32,231 nucleotides of DNA, from contig NZ_SSBK01000052.1 in NCBI RefSeq assembly GCF_004795035.1, forward strand, positions 1-32,231, given 5' to 3'. The notes under the pieces are model-generated. The model did not search any database, was not told the DNA's origin, and was given only the letters and a program-made list of their open reading frames with translations. Each line of letters opens with the position of its first letter. Within the stretch, counting starts at the first letter, position 1. A program made the translations under genes and the position numbers. Shown one piece after another: positions 1-9,186 of the stretch. The DNA comes from Streptomyces sp. A0958 (GTDB lineage Bacteria > Actinomycetota > Actinomycetes > Streptomycetales > Streptomycetaceae).

Positions 1-296
1 TCACCCGAGTGGACGGTCGCGGGTCCGCGGCGGGGGCGGGGCGGCGCGGCGGCCTTCTTCGCGCGCTTGGCCGGGGCGGCGGCCTTCTTCGCGGCCGGGG
101 CCGCCCGCTTCCTGGCGGGCGGCGCGGCCTTCTCCGCAGCCAGGGCCCCGGACGCCGGTCCGGCGACGGCCTCCGCGTGCTCGGCGGCTGCGGCGGGCTG
201 GGGCGAGGAGAGGGTGGCGGCGATCGGGGTCTCGGCGAGCGGGGCCTCGGGGGCGGACGCGGGCTCGGGCTTGCGGGACGGCTTGCGGGCGGTCAC
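1..296 (-). CDS. glgB: 1,4-alpha-glucan branching enzyme GlgB, N-terminal extension only (partial)
   Basis: Runs off the left edge; 98 codons are visible and contain no stop. I chose the GTG at 294-296 because an AGGAGG lies at 305-310 with 8 nt spacing. The visible part is entirely low complexity: a Pro/Ser/Ala/Glu-rich first half, then a basic Ala/Lys/Pro tract with KRAAPAAKKAAAPAKR and AKKAAAPP. No enzyme domain is reached. The name comes from context: it follows pep2 by 66 nt on the same strand, and in actinobacteria the glgE-treS-pep2 order is normally completed by glgB, which adds alpha-1,6 branches to the GlgE product. An N-terminal extension before the CBM48 domain is compatible with streptomycete GlgB. 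If it is not GlgB, it is some protein with a histone-H1-like basic tail. Inference rests on synteny. Confidence 0.72.
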   Translation of the reverse strand, partial: MTARKPSRKPEPASAPEAPLAETPIAATLSSPQPAAAAEHAEAVAGPASGALAAEKAAPPARKRAAPAAKKAAAPAKRAKKAAAPPRPRRGPATVHSG

Positions 297-362
297 GGGG
301 ACGGCCTCCTCGGAGGTGTTGGGGCGGGGGCGGATGGCGGGCGGCACGGGGCGCTGCGGTGC

Positions 363-1760
363 TCAGTGGGCGGTGACGGAGGCCAGGCGGTGGATCGCGG
401 CCATCGGGACCGGGAGCCAGTCGGGCCGGTGCCGCGCCTCGTACAGCACCTCGTACACCGCCTTGTCGGTCTCGTGGGCGCGCAGCAGCTCCGGCTCGGC
501 GCGCGGGTCGGCGCCCGCCGCCTCGGCGTAGCCGTCGCAGTAGGCGTCCCGGCAGCGGGCCGCCCACTCGGGCTTCCAGGGCCGGTGCGAGCGGGCCGCG
601 TAGTCGAAGGAGCGGAGCATGCCGGCCACGTCGCGCACCGGCGGCTGCGGGCTGCGGCGCTCCGGGAGCGGCCGGGCCGGCTCGCCCTCGAAGTCGATCA
701 GTGACCAGAAACCGTCGGTGCCGCGCAGGGTCTGGCCGAGATGGAGGTCGCCGTGCACCCGCTGGGCGGCCCAGCTGCGCCCCCGGTGCCCGAGCGCGGC
801 GACCGCGTCGAAGGCGGTGCGCAGCCCGGGGACGTACGGGACCAGCTCCGGCACCGCGTGGGCGGCCGCCTCAAGACGCTCCACCATGGCGGCGGCCAGC
901 TCGTCGGTCTGGGAGCGGCGCAGCACCGGGGTGGGCAGGGCGGCGGCGAGCGCGGTGTGGACCTCGGCGGTGGCCCGGCCCAGCGCGCGGGCCTCGGCCA
1001 GGAAGTCGTGTCCGGTGGCCAGGGCGCGCAGGGCGAGCTGCCAGCCGTCCTGGGCGCCGCGCAGGTAGGGCTGGAGCACCCCGAGCGTCAGGCGCTCCGG
1101 CGTCGCGGCCTCGAACCAGGCGACGGGCGCGGGCACCCGCCCGCACCCCTCGCGGGACAGCGCGAGCGGCAGTTCGAGGTCGGGGTTGGTGCCCGGGAAG
1201 ACCCGGCGGAAGATCTTCAGGATGTACGCGTTGCCGTACACCAGCGAGGAGTTGGACTGCTCGGTGTCCAGCACGCGCGGCGGCAGGTCCTCGGGGATGG
1301 GCTCCGCGCCCCGGTCGAAGCGGACGGCGCCGAGCCGGCCGGGGGTGCGCAGCCGCTCCAGCAGCAGGGACGCCAGGCGCGGGTCGTGCAGGCCGTCGTA
1401 GACGGTCAGCCCGGCCAGCGGCCCGTCCGGCACCCGGCCGATGAGGGCGGGCGCCAGGTGCTGCGGCGGCGCGGAGCGCACCCCGAGCAGCAACTGGTAG
1501 CAGTCGACGGGCGGCTGGGCGGGCATGGTGGGCTGGTGGACCCGGACCAGCAGGTGCAGGAGCCCGGGTGCGAGGTCGTCGTCGCTGCGGTCCACCGGCA
1601 GTATCTCGGTGGCCGAGACGAGCGAGAAGGCGGTGATGGGCCGCCCCTTGCCCGCGAACCACCGCTGCCGGGGCAGCCATTCGTGGAGCAGCGGTCCGAG
1701 AGACGGAAGCAGGGCTGTGCTGTTCGCCAGGGTGACCTGAGCGGATGCAGCCTCCGACAT
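363..1760 (-). CDS. pep2: Maltokinase Pep2 (Mak)
   Basis: 465 aa cytoplasmic kinase of the aminoglycoside-phosphotransferase-like fold. It converts maltose and ATP to maltose-1-phosphate, the GlgE donor. The catalytic loop HGDLHLGQ is at about residues 336-343 (Asp338) and the metal-binding IDFEGEP at about 355-361. The N-terminal cap has the family-typical LPRQRWFAGKGR. A longer reading begins 10 codons upstream, but the ATG at 1758-1760 has AAAGGA about 9 nt before it and gives the normal family length. It lies 240 nt downstream of treS and 66 nt upstream of glgB on the same strand. In some actinobacteria TreS and Pep2 are fused; here they are separate genes. The 240-nt gap contains a hairpin and palindromes, so pep2-glgB may have its own promoter. 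Confidence 0.95.
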   Translation of the reverse strand: MSEAASAQVTLANSTALLPSLGPLLHEWLPRQRWFAGKGRPITAFSLVSATEILPVDRSDDDLAPGLLHLLVRVHQPTMPAQPPVDCYQLLLGVRSAPPQHLAPALIGRVPDGPLAGLTVYDGLHDPRLASLLLERLRTPGRLGAVRFDRGAEPIPEDLPPRVLDTEQSNSSLVYGNAYILKIFRRVFPGTNPDLELPLALSREGCGRVPAPVAWFEAATPERLTLGVLQPYLRGAQDGWQLALRALATGHDFLAEARALGRATAEVHTALAAALPTPVLRRSQTDELAAAMVERLEAAAHAVPELVPYVPGLRTAFDAVAALGHRGRSWAAQRVHGDLHLGQTLRGTDGFWSLIDFEGEPARPLPERRSPQPPVRDVAGMLRSFDYAARSHRPWKPEWAARCRDAYCDGYAEAAGADPRAEPELLRAHETDKAVYEVLYEARHRPDWLPVPMAAIHRLASVTAH

Positions 1761-1860
1761 GGCATCGCGTCCTTTCCCCGGGCACACCACAGGATGCGAA
1801 GAGTGTCCCGGATTGCGGCATTGGCTGTCCGGCTGTGCGGGACGTGTCGGGTCAGGATGA

Positions 1861-1870
1861 TCCGTACGGA
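1861..1870. promoter_or_regulatory. 10-bp palindrome upstream of pep2
   Basis: TCCGTACGGA is a perfect palindrome about 100 nt upstream of the pep2 start, in the treS-pep2 gap (1761-2000). It is short enough to be chance in GC-rich DNA. It is listed because a second, longer palindrome lies 35 bp away. No clear -35/-10 pair was recognised nearby. Confidence 0.25.
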
Positions 1871-1904
1871 CTCGACATGAGGGGATCGAAACGCCAGGAG
1901 AATC

Positions 1905-1918
1905 CAGGAAGCTTCCTG
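1905..1918. promoter_or_regulatory. 14-bp perfect palindrome, candidate operator upstream of pep2
   Basis: CAGGAAGCTTCCTG reads the same on both strands and includes an AAGCTT core that is unusual for this GC content. It lies about 145 nt upstream of the pep2 start and about 80 nt past the treS stop. Its size and symmetry fit a dimeric repressor site; no regulator is identified. Inference only. Confidence 0.35.
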
Positions 1919-1949
1919 ATCCACCCGGTATGGGGGGAGAGTGCCCCGT

Positions 1950-1973
1950 GCGGGGCGGTGGAAACCGCCCCGC
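1950..1973 (-). terminator. Hairpin downstream of treS, candidate terminator or attenuator
   Basis: A 10-bp perfect stem (arms 1950-1959 and 1964-1973, with GGGGCGGT against ACCGCCCC at its centre) closes a GGAA tetraloop, 28 nt after the treS stop. No T-tract follows, which is usual for Streptomyces terminators. It would separate glgE-treS transcription from pep2-glgB, wholly or partly. Confidence 0.5.
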
Positions 1974-2000
1974 CGGTGGCGGCCGGGAGCCGGCCCCGGG

Positions 2001-3703
<1,703 letters not shown>

Positions 3704-3707
<4 letters not shown>

Positions 3708-5875
3708 GGTGTGGGTGACCCTCCGGTCGGCGGGGACGGTCGCAGGACGGCGATGTGCGCGGGCGTCACGCCCGGCTCCAGACGCACATAGAAGGTCCTG
3801 CCCCAGTGATAGGAAGTGCCGGTGAGCTCGTCGCGCACCGGCACGCTCTCGTGCCGGTCGAGGCCGAGTCGCGGCATGTCCAACGAGACGGTCGCCTCCT
3901 GGGTGTGGTGCGGGTCGAGGTTGACGACCACCAGAAGGATGTTCGAACCGGAGTGCTTGCTGTACACGATCAGGGCGTCGTTGTCGGACGAGTGGAAGTG
4001 CACGTCCCGCAGCTGTTGCAGCGCCGGATGGCGGCGCCTGATCCGGTTGAGCGAGGTGATGAGCGGGGCCAGTGACCGGCCCTCACGCTCGGCGGCTTCC
4101 CAGTCCCTGGGCCGGATCTCGTACTTCTCCGAGTCGAGGTACTCCTCACTGCCGTGGTGGATCGGGGTGTTCTCGCACAGCTCGAACCCCGCGTACACCC
4201 CCCAGGACGGGGAGAGGGTCGCCGCGAGCACCGCCCGTGCCTCGAAGGCCGGCCGGCCGCCCTCCTGGAGGTATCCGGGGAGGATGTCGGGGGTGTTCAC
4301 GAAGAAATTGGGCCTCATGTACGAGGCGGTCTCACCGGCCAGCTCGGTCACGTAATCCGTGATTTCCTGCCGGCTGTTGCGCCAGGTGAAATACGTGTAC
4401 GACTGCTGGAATCCGATGGTGGCCAGGGTGCGCATCATCGCGGGCCGGGTGAATGCCTCGGCCAGGAAGATCACATCGGGATCGGTGCCGTTGATCTCGG
4501 CGATCACCTTCTCCCAGAAGATCACCGGCTTCGTGTGCGGATTGTCGACGCGGAAGATCCGTACGCCCTGATCCATCCAGAACCGCAGGATGCGCACGCT
4601 CTCCTTGACGATGCCGTCCAGATCCTTGTCGAAGGCGATCGGATAGATGTCCTGGTATTTCTTCGGCGGATTCTCCGCATAGGCGATCGAGCCGTCGGCC
4701 CGGTGCTGGAACCACTCGGGATGCTTCTCCACCCATGGATGGTCCGGCGAGCACTGGAGCGCGAAATCCAGGGCCACCTCCATCCGGAGGTTGCGGGCCG
4801 TCTCCACGAAATGCGCGAAGTCCTCCAGGGTGCCGAGGTCCGGGTGGACCGCGTCGTGGCCGCCCTCGGCCGAACCGATCGCCCACGGCACGCCCACGTC
4901 GTGCGGGGCGGGGGTCAGGGAGTTGTTCGGGCCCTTGCGGTGGGTCGTGCCGATGGGGTGGATCGGCGGCAGGTAGACCACGTCGAACCCCATCGCGGCG
5001 ACCGCCGGCAGCCGCTCGGCCGCCGTGCGGAAGGTGCCGCTGATGATCCGGGACGGTTCGGGCGCGGCGGCGGCCTTGGCCCTGCGCCCCTTGCGGGGAG
5101 CCTTCGCCGGCTCGACCCCGGCCCCCTCGGAGCGCGGGAACATCTCGTACCAGGAGCCGTACAGCGCACGCCGGCGCTCGACGACCAGCGGGTGCGGGTG
5201 CGAGGCCGTGACCAGCTCGCGCAGGGGGTGGCGGGCCAGCGCGTCCCCGGCCTCGGGGGCGAGGGCCGCCGCGAGCCGCGCCTCGGCCGGCCTGGACTCG
5301 TCGCGCAGCGCGTCGACCGCGGCCAGCACCGCCTCGCGCCCGTCCCGCTTGGGCACGCCCTCGGCGGCCCGCTCGTACAGCGCGGCACCCTCGGCGAGCA
5401 CCAGCGCGGTGTCGATGCCCGCCGGGATCTTGATCTGCGCCGCGTGCCGCCAGGTGGCGACCGGATCGCTCCACGCCTCGACCGTGTACGTCCAGCGGCC
5501 CTCGGCGTCCGGCGTCACCTCGGCGCCCCAGCGGTCGGTGCCCGGGGCCAGCTCGCGCATCGGCGTCCACGGCCCCGGACGCCCGCTCGGACCGCGCAGC
5601 ACCACATTGGCGGCGACCGAGTCGTGGCCCTCCCGGAAGACGGTCGCGGTGACCTGGAAGGTCTCACCGGCAACGGCCTTCGCGGGCCTTCTGCCGCAAT
5701 CGACGAGCGGATGGACGTCGAGGACGGGAATGCGACCGATCATGGAATCACCTGGGGACTGGAGCTCGGACTCGGCAAGGTGCGCAGCGGGCGCCGGAGA
5801 CTGAACGCGCGCGCCGCGAGGGTGGGGTTGCGTCCTTTCTAGCCGCTCGGTGGATGGCTGGTGGGGTGTGGGCAT
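3704..5875 (-). CDS. glgE: Alpha-1,4-glucan:maltose-1-phosphate maltosyltransferase GlgE
   Basis: 723 aa GH13_3 enzyme that transfers maltosyl units from alpha-maltose-1-phosphate to the non-reducing end of alpha-1,4-glucan. Visible order: N domain (RIPVLDVHPLV, PWTPMRELAPGTDRWGAEV), helical S domain, then the catalytic barrel with GFDVVYLPPIHPIGTTHRKG. Catalytic residues are Asp at about 444 (IFRVDNPHTKP), Glu at about 473 (FLAEAFTRP) and Asp at about 530 (VNTPDILP). Start: the ATG at 5873-5875 has AGGAG 5 nt upstream, and its first residues resemble the S. coelicolor GlgE N-terminus as I remember it. The in-frame ATG at 5743, right before IGRIPVLDV, has only a weak RBS. Compared with the roughly 675 aa S. 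coelicolor enzyme there is extra N-terminal sequence and a basic Ala/Lys-rich insertion at about residues 252-279. First gene of the operon; overlaps treS by 4 nt. Confidence 0.97.
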
Positions 5876-6452
5876 GGCCGCTCCTGTCCGCGTTCACTCG
5901 AATGGCAGTCGAAACAGGTCGTATACAACCGGGGGCCGATCGCCGACGGCCTGGGAATGAATCGTGCGCGTGCCGGAGATGAACCCTCATCGGCTGTCAT
6001 CCGAATGCATTCGTTCCGGGTACCGGAGAAGCCTTCCCCCACATCGCGGTGGGCCAATCCGGTGATATGTCGTCTGCTCGGGCGTATGGGGGACGTTCCG
6101 AATGCGCCGGGCTCCGCCGCGCGCACGCGGGATTGCGCAGAACCGGCGCACGCGGGTGGGAAAGGCGCCACTCGGCAGCTTTCCCCTTGGGGCGAAGGCC
6201 CACAAGGCCGCATCAGGGGAAGGAATCGGCCATAACACCTGTGCCGTATGAGTCCGGCTGTGCGTGCGGTGGCGAAAGGGGCGTACGGGACCGGAGCGCA
6301 CGGCAGCCCGGACCGCCCCGGTCGCACTCCGCCCGGCGCCCGCGCGCCGTGGCTGCCGGACCCGGCCCGCGGCTACCGTCGAGGGTGACGGAGCGGCGCA
6401 CATGGTGGTGCGTCCCGCTCCGATTCGTACGTCCCCTGTAAAGGTGGAATGC
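5876..6452. promoter_or_regulatory. Divergent glgE-glgP intergenic region
   Basis: 577 nt without a credible gene. It must hold promoters for glgE (leftwards) and glgP (rightwards). What can be seen: a near-palindrome at 5917-5930 (GGT-C-GTATAC-A-ACC, one mismatched pair) 42-55 nt upstream of glgE, containing TATACG in the glgE direction as a possible -10; a perfect 12-bp palindrome CGAATGCATTCG at 6002-6013; and TACCGT about 75 nt upstream of glgP as a weak -10 candidate. No convincing -35 was found. The short reading frames here have poor third-position GC and no ribosome binding sites. Confidence 0.55.
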
Positions 6453-9056
6453 GTGAAGGCCATTCGTCGATTCACCGTGCGTCCCGTCCTACCCGACTCC
6501 CTCCAACCCCTCAGCGACCTGGCGCGCAACCTGCGCTGGTCCTGGCACACCGAGACCCGCGAGCTCTTCCAGGCCGTCGACCCGGAGGCCGGCCCCGCGG
6601 CGGAGTGCGACCCCGTACGCCTGCTCGGTTCCGTCTCCGCGGGGCGGCTCGCCGAGCTGGCCCGGGACGAAGCGTTCCTGCACCGGCTCGCCGAGGCGTC
6701 CGCCGACCTGCGGGCATACCTCCAGGGGCCCCGGTGGTACCAGGAGCAGCGCGAGCAGGGCGCCAGGCTCCCCGCCGCCATCGCCTACTTCTCACCCGAA
6801 TTCGGGGTGACCGCCGCCCTCCCGCAGTACTCCGGCGGGCTCGGCATCCTCGCCGGGGACCACCTCAAGGCCGCCAGCGACCTGGGCGTCCCCCTCGTCG
6901 GGGTCGGCCTGCTCTACCGCCACGGCTACTTCCGCCAGAGCCTGTCCCGGGACGGCTGGCAGCAGGAGCACTACCCCGTCCTCGACCCCAACGAGCTGCC
7001 CCTCACCCTGGTCCGCGAGGCCGACGGCACCCCCAGTCAGGTCGTCCTGGCCCTGCCCGGCGGCCGCTCCCTGCACGCCCAGATCTGGCAGGCCCACGTC
7101 GGCCGGGTGCCGCTCCTCATGCTCGACTCCGGCGTCGAGGAGAACGCCCCCGGCGAACGCGAGGTCACCGACCGGCTGTACGGCGGCGGCAGCGAGCACC
7201 GGCTGCTCCAGGAGATGCTGCTGGGCATCGGCGGGGTCCGCGCGGTGCGCACCTACTGCCGGCTCACCGGCCACCCCGCCCCCGAGGTCTTCCACACCAA
7301 CGAGGGCCACGCCGGCTTCCTCGGCCTCGAACGCGTCCGCGAGCTGGCCACGACGGGCCTGGACTTCGACTCCTCGGTGGAGTCCGTCCGCGCCGGCACC
7401 GTCTTCACCACCCACACCCCGGTCCCGGCCGGAATCGACCGTTTCGACCGCGAACTCGTCGCCCGTCACTTCGGCGACGACGGCGAACTCCCCGGCGTAC
7501 CCGCCGAACGCATCCTGGAACTCGGCACCGAGACCTACACCGGCGGCGACCCCGGCGTCTTCAACATGGCGGTGATGGGGCTGCGGCTCGCCCAGCGCGC
7601 CAACGGCGTCTCCACGCTGCACGGCGAGGTCAGCCGGGAGATGTTCGCCGGGCTCTGGCCCGGCTTCGACGCGCCGGAGGTGCCCATCACCTCCGTCACC
7701 AACGGGGTCCACGCACCCACCTGGGTCGCCCCCGAGGTCTACCGGCTGCGGACCGAGTCCGGGGGCACACCGGGGCGGTGGGACTCCGTCGCCTCCATCC
7801 CCGCCCGGCAGCTCTGGGACCTGCGCCGGACCCTGCGCGAACAGCTGGTGACCGAGGTGCGCCGGCGGCTGCACGCCTCCTGGCGCACCAGGGGCGCACA
7901 ACCCGCCGAACTGGGCTGGATCGACGGTGTGCTGGACCCCGGCATCCTGACGATCGGCTTCGCCCGCCGTGTCCCCTCGTACAAGCGGCTGACGCTGATG
8001 CTGCGCGACCGGGACCGGCTGCGCGGGCTGCTGCTGCACCCGGAGCGGCCGATCCAGATCGTCGTCGCGGGCAAGGCGCACCCGGCCGACGACAGCGGGA
8101 AGCGGCTGGTCCAGGAGCTGGTCAGGTTCGCCGACGACCCCCGGGTCCGCCACCGCATCGTCTTCCTGCCCGACTACGGGATGGCGATGGCCCAGAAGCT
8201 CTACCCGGGCTGCGACGTCTGGCTGAACAACCCGCTGCGCCCGCTGGAGGCCTGCGGGACGAGCGGGATGAAGGCCGCGCTCAACGGCTGCCTCAACCTG
8301 TCCGTGCTGGACGGCTGGTGGGACGAGTGGTTCGAGCCGGACTTCGGCTGGGCGATCCCGACGGCCGAGGGCAGCGCCCTGGACGAGGACCGGCGCGACG
8401 ACCTGGAGGCCAATGCCCTGTACGAGCTGATCGAGGACCGGGTCGCGCCGCGCTTCTACGACCGCGGGGACGAGGGGCTGCCCGGCCGCTGGATCGAGAT
8501 GGTCCGCCGCACGCTGGGCACCCTGGGGCCCAAGGTGCTCGCCGACCGGATGGTCCGGGAGTACGTGGAGCGGCTGTACGCCCCCGCCGCGTCCGCCCAG
8601 CGGTCCCTGGACGTGCCGCAGGCCCGGGAGCTGGCCGGCTGGAAGGCGCGGGTCAGGGCGGCCTGGCCGCGGGTGGCAGTCGACCACGTGGAGGCGGTGA
8701 CGCCCGCCGGGTCCGGTACGTCGGCGGAGCTGGGTTCCACGCTGGCCCTGCGGGTCCGGATCACCCTCGGCGCGCTGGAGCCGGACGACGTGGAGGTGCA
8801 GGCGGTGGCCGGGCGGGTCGACTCCGCCGACGCGATCTTCGACGCCCAGGTCTTCCCGCTGAAACCGGCGGGCGGCCAGGACCTGGAGGGCCGCTGGCTG
8901 TACGAGGGCCCGCTCGCCCTGGACCGTACGGGACCGTACGGCTACACCGTGCGGGTGCTGCCCACCCACCGGCTGCTGGCCCACGGCGCGGAACTCGGCC
9001 TGGTCGCCCAGCCGACGGGCGCCACGGGCGAGCGCGCGGGCGTGCTGATGCGCTGA
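6453..9056 (+). CDS. glgP: Alpha-glucan phosphorylase GlgP
   Basis: 867 aa GT35 enzyme that releases glucose-1-phosphate from alpha-glucan chains. The N-terminal DUF3417-type region starts at about residue 10 (LPDSLQPLSDLARNLRWSWH), as in the actinobacterial form. Then AYFSPEFGV, YSGGLGILAGDHLKAASDLGVPLVGVGLLY and VFHTNEGHAGFL are clear phosphorylase motifs. The PLP lysine is Lys607 in EACGTSGMKAALNG, and RVPSYKRL precedes it. The GTG at 6453-6455 was chosen because AGGTGG lies 5 nt upstream and the length fits; the frame stays open further upstream but the codons there are not coding-like. It is divergent from glgE, so storage-glucan breakdown and synthesis share one control region. A strong terminator follows. 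Confidence 0.95.
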   Translation: MKAIRRFTVRPVLPDSLQPLSDLARNLRWSWHTETRELFQAVDPEAGPAAECDPVRLLGSVSAGRLAELARDEAFLHRLAEASADLRAYLQGPRWYQEQREQGARLPAAIAYFSPEFGVTAALPQYSGGLGILAGDHLKAASDLGVPLVGVGLLYRHGYFRQSLSRDGWQQEHYPVLDPNELPLTLVREADGTPSQVVLALPGGRSLHAQIWQAHVGRVPLLMLDSGVEENAPGEREVTDRLYGGGSEHRLLQEMLLGIGGVRAVRTYCRLTGHPAPEVFHTNEGHAGFLGLERVRELATTGLDFDSSVESVRAGTVFTTHTPVPAGIDRFDRELVARHFGDDGELPGVPAERILELGTETYTGGDPGVFNMAVMGLRLAQRANGVSTLHGEVSREMFAGLWPGFDAPEVPITSVTNGVHAPTWVAPEVYRLRTESGGTPGRWDSVASIPARQLWDLRRTLREQLVTEVRRRLHASWRTRGAQPAELGWIDGVLDPGILTIGFARRVPSYKRLTLMLRDRDRLRGLLLHPERPIQIVVAGKAHPADDSGKRLVQELVRFADDPRVRHRIVFLPDYGMAMAQKLYPGCDVWLNNPLRPLEACGTSGMKAALNGCLNLSVLDGWWDEWFEPDFGWAIPTAEGSALDEDRRDDLEANALYELIEDRVAPRFYDRGDEGLPGRWIEMVRRTLGTLGPKVLADRMVREYVERLYAPAASAQRSLDVPQARELAGWKARVRAAWPRVAVDHVEAVTPAGSGTSAELGSTLALRVRITLGALEPDDVEVQAVAGRVDSADAIFDAQVFPLKPAGGQDLEGRWLYEGPLALDRTGPYGYTVRVLPTHRLLAHGAELGLVAQPTGATGERAGVLMR

Positions 9057-9078
9057 CGCCCGGGCCCGGAAGACACAC

Positions 9079-9114
9079 GACCGCCCGGGAGGAGAGGTCT
9101 CCTCCCGGGCGGTC
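9079..9114. terminator. Strong bidirectional terminator between glgP and the M4 protease
   Basis: A 15-bp perfect GC-rich stem (arms 9079-9093 and 9100-9114) with a 6-nt loop, 23 nt after the glgP stop and 73 nt after the convergent protease stop. There is no T-tract on either strand. Placement between two converging genes supports termination in both directions. Confidence 0.85.
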
Positions 9115-9129
9115 CGCCGTGTCAGCGGC

Positions 9130-9146
9130 GGGTCATGCGGTGACCC
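9130..9146. repeat. Small hairpin 1 of a pair with identical loops
   Basis: GGGTCA-TGCGG-TGACCC: a 6-bp stem and 5-nt loop. Together with the next hairpin it sits between the bidirectional terminator and the protease stop, so it would be in the 3' end of the protease transcript. Confidence 0.5.
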
Positions 9147-9153
9147 GTGCCGG

Positions 9154-9170
9154 GGCTCATGCGGTGAGCC
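9154..9170. repeat. Small hairpin 2 of a pair with identical loops
   Basis: GGCTCA-TGCGG-TGAGCC: a 6-bp stem and 5-nt loop, starting 24 nt after hairpin 1. The loop and the adjacent TCA/TGA closing pairs are identical, while the outer pairs differ in a compensated way (GGG/CCC against GGC/GCC). It ends 16 nt before the protease stop codon on the minus strand. Confidence 0.5.
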
Positions 9171-9186
9171 GGGCGGTGGGGCCGGA

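Noticed and set aside
1..567. Minus-strand frame ending with a stop at the very left edge
   Set aside because: It overlaps the pep2 3' end, is Arg/Pro-rich with wrong-frame composition, and has no ribosome site. The glgB frame starting at 296 has AGGAGG and stays open.
5744..5875. Dropping the first 44 residues of GlgE and starting at 5743
   Set aside because: The upstream ATG has a better ribosome site, and its first residues look like known streptomycete GlgE starts, so the longer form is preferred; not fully excluded.
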